Of a stretch of 37,743 nt of DNA, positions 34,078 through 37,743 are shown piece after piece. Origin of the DNA: Flavobacterium sp. HSC-61S13 (lineage in GTDB: Bacteria > Bacteroidota > Bacteroidia > Flavobacteriales > Flavobacteriaceae). Each line of letters begins with the position of its first letter. Position 1 is the stretch's first letter. The stretch spans positions 1-37,743 of the forward strand of contig NZ_JALJZV010000024.1 in the NCBI RefSeq assembly GCF_024171535.1. The letters are read 5' to 3'. The notes below the pieces were generated by a model. It saw only the letters and a program-made list of their open reading frames with translations, made no database searches and was not told where the DNA came from. The translations under genes were made by a program, and so were the position numbers.

Positions 34078-37000
34078 TTATTTAACCACAAATACTATAT
34101 TCATATATGAAGCTCTTGTAGCTTTTCCAATCACCGTATAGGTTAGTATACCGTCAGCAGTTATGCTTAAGTTACTAAAAACAGCCGGGTCATAATACGT
34201 TACATAAAACTCTAATTCACTAGACCCTAGAACTGGGATAGATCCTGACGATCCTGCACTAGCAATCATTCCACCACCTAAACCGAATTGTGCTGTATAC
34301 TCTGCATATAAATTTTTAGTTCTGACACCGTTCGTATTGGTATCAAAAATCACTGCTGGCATATAGAAGAATTTAGGCATCGCCGATTTAAGCGTTAATT
34401 CGTAATTTGTATTATCACCACCTACTTTTGGCGTCACAACCAAATCTGCAGTTGTCGATGTAACAGAAGAGGTCTTTTGATTAGCTTGATTTAAGTCTGC
34501 TTTATTAATCCAAGTAGGTCGACCCGAAGCATCTGTTGTTAGGACTAAGTTATTTCCTTCTGAATTCATATCAATTGGTCTAATAGTTCCGTCTAGAATT
34601 TTCTCTGAAGTCACAGCTCCTGTTTTAATATTAGCTGATACCGCTTTTAATAGTGAAGTACTTGGATCACCTTGTAAATCTAAATCAGTCGATGTGAATG
34701 CCTTACCATTGGTAATTGTTCCTGCATCAACCGTTGGCAATGCTGGTTTCCAGTTGGTTCCATCGAAGGTTAATACTTCATTGTTTCTCGGTGCAATTGC
34801 GCTTACCGGTACAGTTTGAATACGCTCTACTTTAGTATTAGTCGTTGGTCCAGTGACATCTCCTGCCAAAGTAACCGCTGTAGTTCCACTAGTAGCTACT
34901 GTATACGTTGTTATATCTCCATTCGTGTCAGGAGTTACTGTAACACCTGTACCTGCAGCTACAACAGTAGTTTTCTGAGCTGCTTGAATAGCTGCTTTAG
35001 AAACATTTACTTTGTATTCCGTATTGTTATTACCGGTCGATGAAGATACCGTGGTATTCTCACCATCAACAACCGTTACCGTTTTTTGTCCTGCTTGAAT
35101 TGCATTGGTCAAATCTAATGCCGTAGAAGCTACCCCATTAACCGTAGTTACTAGTGAACTTCCCGTTATAGCATTAACCACACTCTCAACAAGATTCGCT
35201 TTAGCTACTACTCCGTTAACCGTAGATACCAATGTATTGGTTCCTTCTTTAGTTAAGGTATTTGAGATCGTTGGAATAAAGTTTGCTTTATCGATCCACT
35301 CCGTAGCAGTTGCACTAGCATTGGTAACCAACACTTGACCTGCAGCACCTGGCGTAATCGCCACTTGTACATCTCTTAAAGTAGCATTATTTCCATTGGT
35401 TACCGTAATTCCAGTTCCTGTTATACTTCCTTTCGTAGTTGGAACATTATTTAATTTCAGTACTAATTCGTCAATAGCATTTTGAACATTCACAGCTGTT
35501 AATCCAGATGTATTGTTGTTGTAAATGATATTACTCGCATTGGTATTGATTTCTGTCAGATTATTACCTAAGTTGTCTTTGAAGGTGTAGATACCATTAG
35601 CATAGGTTACGTTAACCATACTTGGATCTATTGTTGTAGTAACATCCGCTTCGTTTTTATAAGTATAGGTTCCGTTTCCATTTTTAACGAAGGTGGTTAT
35701 CGTTTCACTCATTCCTACCAAATCTTTAATATTGATAGTCGTTGAATTTCCAGCCTCATCTTTAAAAGTAATGGTACCGTTTGCTGCATTAGCCGATAGA
35801 CTCGTTAGGGTTTCAAAAGACTTAACAGCTGCTTTAATATCTACTGAAGTTACATTCTTCTTCTCATCCTGATAGGTTAAGATTCCAGTAGCTGGAGTAT
35901 AACCTAGAATTGTTAAGGTTTCATTGGCTTGAACAATTTGCTCTAAGTTGATATTATGAACAGCACCTGCTTGATCCACATAAGTGAATTTAGTTCCGTC
36001 ATAATACACATTTCCTCCTACATAGGTTCCGGTTAAGTTTAGAATCAATTTTTGTAATACCGTTGGATCTTGTATGATTTGTGTGAAATTACTAATCACA
36101 TCGGCTGGAACATCAATCGTAGTTAAAGTACCGTTTTCAGATTTATAGACGTAAGTACCGTTGGCACCTTTAGTCAAGGTTGTGATGGTTTCCGCTCCTG
36201 CTGCTACCATCGATTTGATGTCAACCGTTACTGGATTACTCGCTTCGTTTAGATAGGTGATCGTACCTGCATTGTAATCCGCTGTTAAAGTCGTGATTGT
36301 TTCGAAGCTGTCGATCGCACTTTTAATATCAATACTCGTGATGTTTTTCTTCTCATCTTGGTACGTTAAGATCCCCGTAGCTTGATTGAAAGCCAAGATG
36401 GTCAAAGTCTCATTCGCTTGAACGATATCTTCAAAAATAATATTATGAACATTTCCTTGTTTGTCTACATAAGTAAATTGAGTTCCGTCGTAATATACGT
36501 TACCTCCTACATAGGTATTGGTCAAATACGTGATCAATTGTTCTAATACCGTCTTGTTTTTAATGATTTCTTCGAAATTATTGATCACATCTGCTGGCAC
36601 ATCGATTACCGTAACTGTTTTATCTTCAGAAGTATAGGTGTATTTTCCTTTACCGTTGTTGATTAAAGTAGTGATGGTTTCCGCTCCGGCTGCAACCATC
36701 GCTTTGATGTCAACCGTTACTGGATTACTCGCTTCGTTTAGATAGGTGATCGTACCTGCAGTGTAATCCGCTGTTAAAGTCGTGATCGTTTCAAAACTGT
36801 CTATCGCACTTTTAATATCAATACTCGTGATGTTTTTCTTCTCATCTTGGTACGTTAAGATACCCGTAGCTTGATTGAAAGCCAAGATGGTCAAAGTCTC
36901 ATTCGCTTGAACGATATCTTCAAAAGTAATATTATGAACATTTCCTTGTTTGTCTACATAAGTAAATTGAGTTCCGTCGTAATATACGTTACCTCCTACA

Positions 37001-37743
37001 TAGGTATTGGTCAAATACGTGATCAATTGTTCTAATACCGTCTTGTTTTTAATGATTTCTTCGAAATTATTGATGACATCTTCTGGCACATCGATTACCG
37101 TAACTGTTTTATCTTCAGAAGTATAAGTGTATTTTCCTTTACCGTTGTTGATTAAAGTAGTGATGGTTTCCGCTCCGGCTGCAACCATCGCTTTGATGTC
37201 AACCGTTACTGGATTACTCGCTTCGTTTAGATAGGTGATCGTACCTGCAGTGTAATCCGCTGTTAAAGTCGTGATCGTTTCAAAACTGTCTATCGCACTT
37301 TTAATATCAATACTCGTGATGTTTTTCTTCTCATCTTGGTACGTTAAGATACCCGTAGCTTGATTGAAAGCCAAGATGGTCAAAGTCTCATTCGCTTGAA
37401 CGATATCTTCAAAAGTAATATTATGAACATTTCCTTGTTTGTCAACATAGGTAAATTTAGTACCGTCGTAATATACGTTACCTCCTACATAGGTATTGGT
37501 CAAATACGTGATCAATTGTTCTAATACCGTCTTGTTTTTAATGATTTCTTCGAAATTATTGATGACATCTGCTGGCACATCGATTACCGTAACTGTTTTA
37601 TCTTCAGAAGTATAGGTGTATTTTCCTTTACCGTTGTTGATTAAAGTAGTGATGGTTTCCGCTCCGGCTGCTACCATCGCTTTGATATCTACCGTTACTG
37701 AAGTACCCGCTTCGTTCAAATACGTCATCGTACCCGCGGCATA
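34078..37743 (-). CDS. Large repetitive surface protein, 3' part
   Basis: The frame is open through the window end, so the true start lies outside; at least 1221 codons are visible, and an internal Met at 37728 is not the start. The N-terminal two thirds are tandem 163-residue repeats (489 bp); equivalent positions lie at 37689, 37200, 36711, 36222 and 35733. Each unit has four sub-motifs of the form ET(I/L)T-n-G(T/I)xTYxDE-n-IDI, read as ETITTL, YTYTSEDKT, FTYVDKQGN and LTYQDEKKN. The C-terminal third resembles tail-fibre-like beta proteins (NTSGLTAVNVQNAIDEL, LAGDVTG, LTFDGTNWKPA) and ends SYMNIVFVVK. Probably an adhesin at the cell surface; no standard type IX sorting domain is visible. 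Confidence 0.88.
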   Translation of the reverse strand, partial: YAAGTMTYLNEAGTSVTVDIKAMVAAGAETITTLINNGKGKYTYTSEDKTVTVIDVPADVINNFEEIIKNKTVLEQLITYLTNTYVGGNVYYDGTKFTYVDKQGNVHNITFEDIVQANETLTILAFNQATGILTYQDEKKNITSIDIKSAIDSFETITTLTADYTAGTITYLNEASNPVTVDIKAMVAAGAETITTLINNGKGKYTYTSEDKTVTVIDVPEDVINNFEEIIKNKTVLEQLITYLTNTYVGGNVYYDGTQFTYVDKQGNVHNITFEDIVQANETLTILAFNQATGILTYQDEKKNITSIDIKSAIDSFETITTLTADYTAGTITYLNEASNPVTVDIKAMVAAGAETITTLINNGKGKYTYTSEDKTVTVIDVPADVINNFEEIIKNKTVLEQLITYLTNTYVGGNVYYDGTQFTYVDKQGNVHNIIFEDIVQANETLTILAFNQATGILTYQDEKKNITSIDIKSAIDSFETITTLTADYNAGTITYLNEASNPVTVDIKSMVAAGAETITTLTKGANGTYVYKSENGTLTTIDVPADVISNFTQIIQDPTVLQKLILNLTGTYVGGNVYYDGTKFTYVDQAGAVHNINLEQIVQANETLTILGYTPATGILTYQDEKKNVTSVDIKAAVKSFETLTSLSANAANGTITFKDEAGNSTTINIKDLVGMSETITTFVKNGNGTYTYKNEADVTTTIDPSMVNVTYANGIYTFKDNLGNNLTEINTNASNIIYNNNTSGLTAVNVQNAIDELVLKLNNVPTTKGSITGTGITVTNGNNATLRDVQVAITPGAAGQVLVTNASATATEWIDKANFIPTISNTLTKEGTNTLVSTVNGVVAKANLVESVVNAITGSSLVTTVNGVASTALDLTNAIQAGQKTVTVVDGENTTVSSSTGNNNTEYKVNVSKAAIQAAQKTTVVAAGTGVTVTPDTNGDITTYTVATSGTTAVTLAGDVTGPTTNTKVERIQTVPVSAIAPRNNEVLTFDGTNWKPALPTVDAGTITNGKAFTSTDLDLQGDPSTSLLKAVSANIKTGAVTSEKILDGTIRPIDMNSEGNNLVLTTDASGRPTWINKADLNQANQKTSSVTSTTADLVVTPKVGGDNTNYELTLKSAMPKFFYMPAVIFDTNTNGVRTKNLYAEYTAQFGLGGGMIASAGSSGSIPVLGSSELEFYVTYYDPAVFSNLSITADGILTYTVIGKATRASYMNIVFVVK

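Overview
The window reads as a chromosomal segment of a Bacteroidota bacterium, most likely class Flavobacteriia; a Myroides/Flavobacterium-like genome fits but I cannot prove the genus. The evidence is a SusC/SusD pair, an outer-membrane beta-barrel TonB receptor, PorP/SprF and a gliding-type (type B) C-terminal sorting domain of the type IX secretion system, LytS/LytTR and AraC regulators, almost no Shine-Dalgarno sequences, and several promoters with the Bacteroidota -7 element TAnnTTTG. No rRNA, tRNA, CRISPR array or intact insertion sequence was seen.

Layout. 1-432: two arrays of a degenerate 8-bp satellite. 574-2409: a LytS-type histidine kinase and its LytTR response regulator, overlapping by 4 bp. 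2568-3476: cysteine synthase. 3487-4133: a 15-bp tandem repeat running into nine copies of the small palindrome ACCCC-(T/G)AC-GGGGT. 4203-7519 (minus): a LuxR-type response regulator, a bicupin gene broken by one in-frame stop just after its signal peptide, a Crp/Fnr regulator and an OmpA lipoprotein. 7630-11182: six copies of a ~300-bp dispersed element with nested inverted repeats, surrounding a Phd/YefM-YoeB toxin-antitoxin pair and a small membrane protein. 11243-16376 (minus): a SusC/SusD transport operon whose leader contains an unannotated 39-codon ORF ending in Met- and Cys-rich residues, two hairpin/U-run structures, a TAnnTTTG promoter and a perfect 13-bp inverted repeat. 16423-17721 (minus): a winged-helix plus nucleotidyltransferase pair with a perfect 26-bp palindrome upstream. 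18020-22852: a small hypothetical gene, a TonB receptor with a hairpin leader, a YiiX-like lipoprotein and a DUF6642-like gene. 23286-27388: a membrane glycosyltransferase, a DUF1090-like gene and two overlapping AraC paralogues. 27614-33881 (minus): a tightly spaced four-gene operon (RCC1-like surface protein, type B sorting-domain protein, PorP/SprF, TPR-propeller-OmpA). 34031-37743 (minus): the 3' part of a large repetitive surface protein whose start lies outside the window.

How the parts work together. Most gene products are envelope proteins: TonB-linked importers, OmpA anchors, secreted repeat proteins and their probable outer-membrane translocation partners. The most unusual signals are non-coding or nearly so: the SusCD leader, which looks like a possible sulfur-amino-acid attenuator under a palindromic operator; start-codon hairpins at the broken cupin gene and the TonB receptor; and two unrelated families of short-period satellites (8 bp and 7 bp) tied to dispersed elements.
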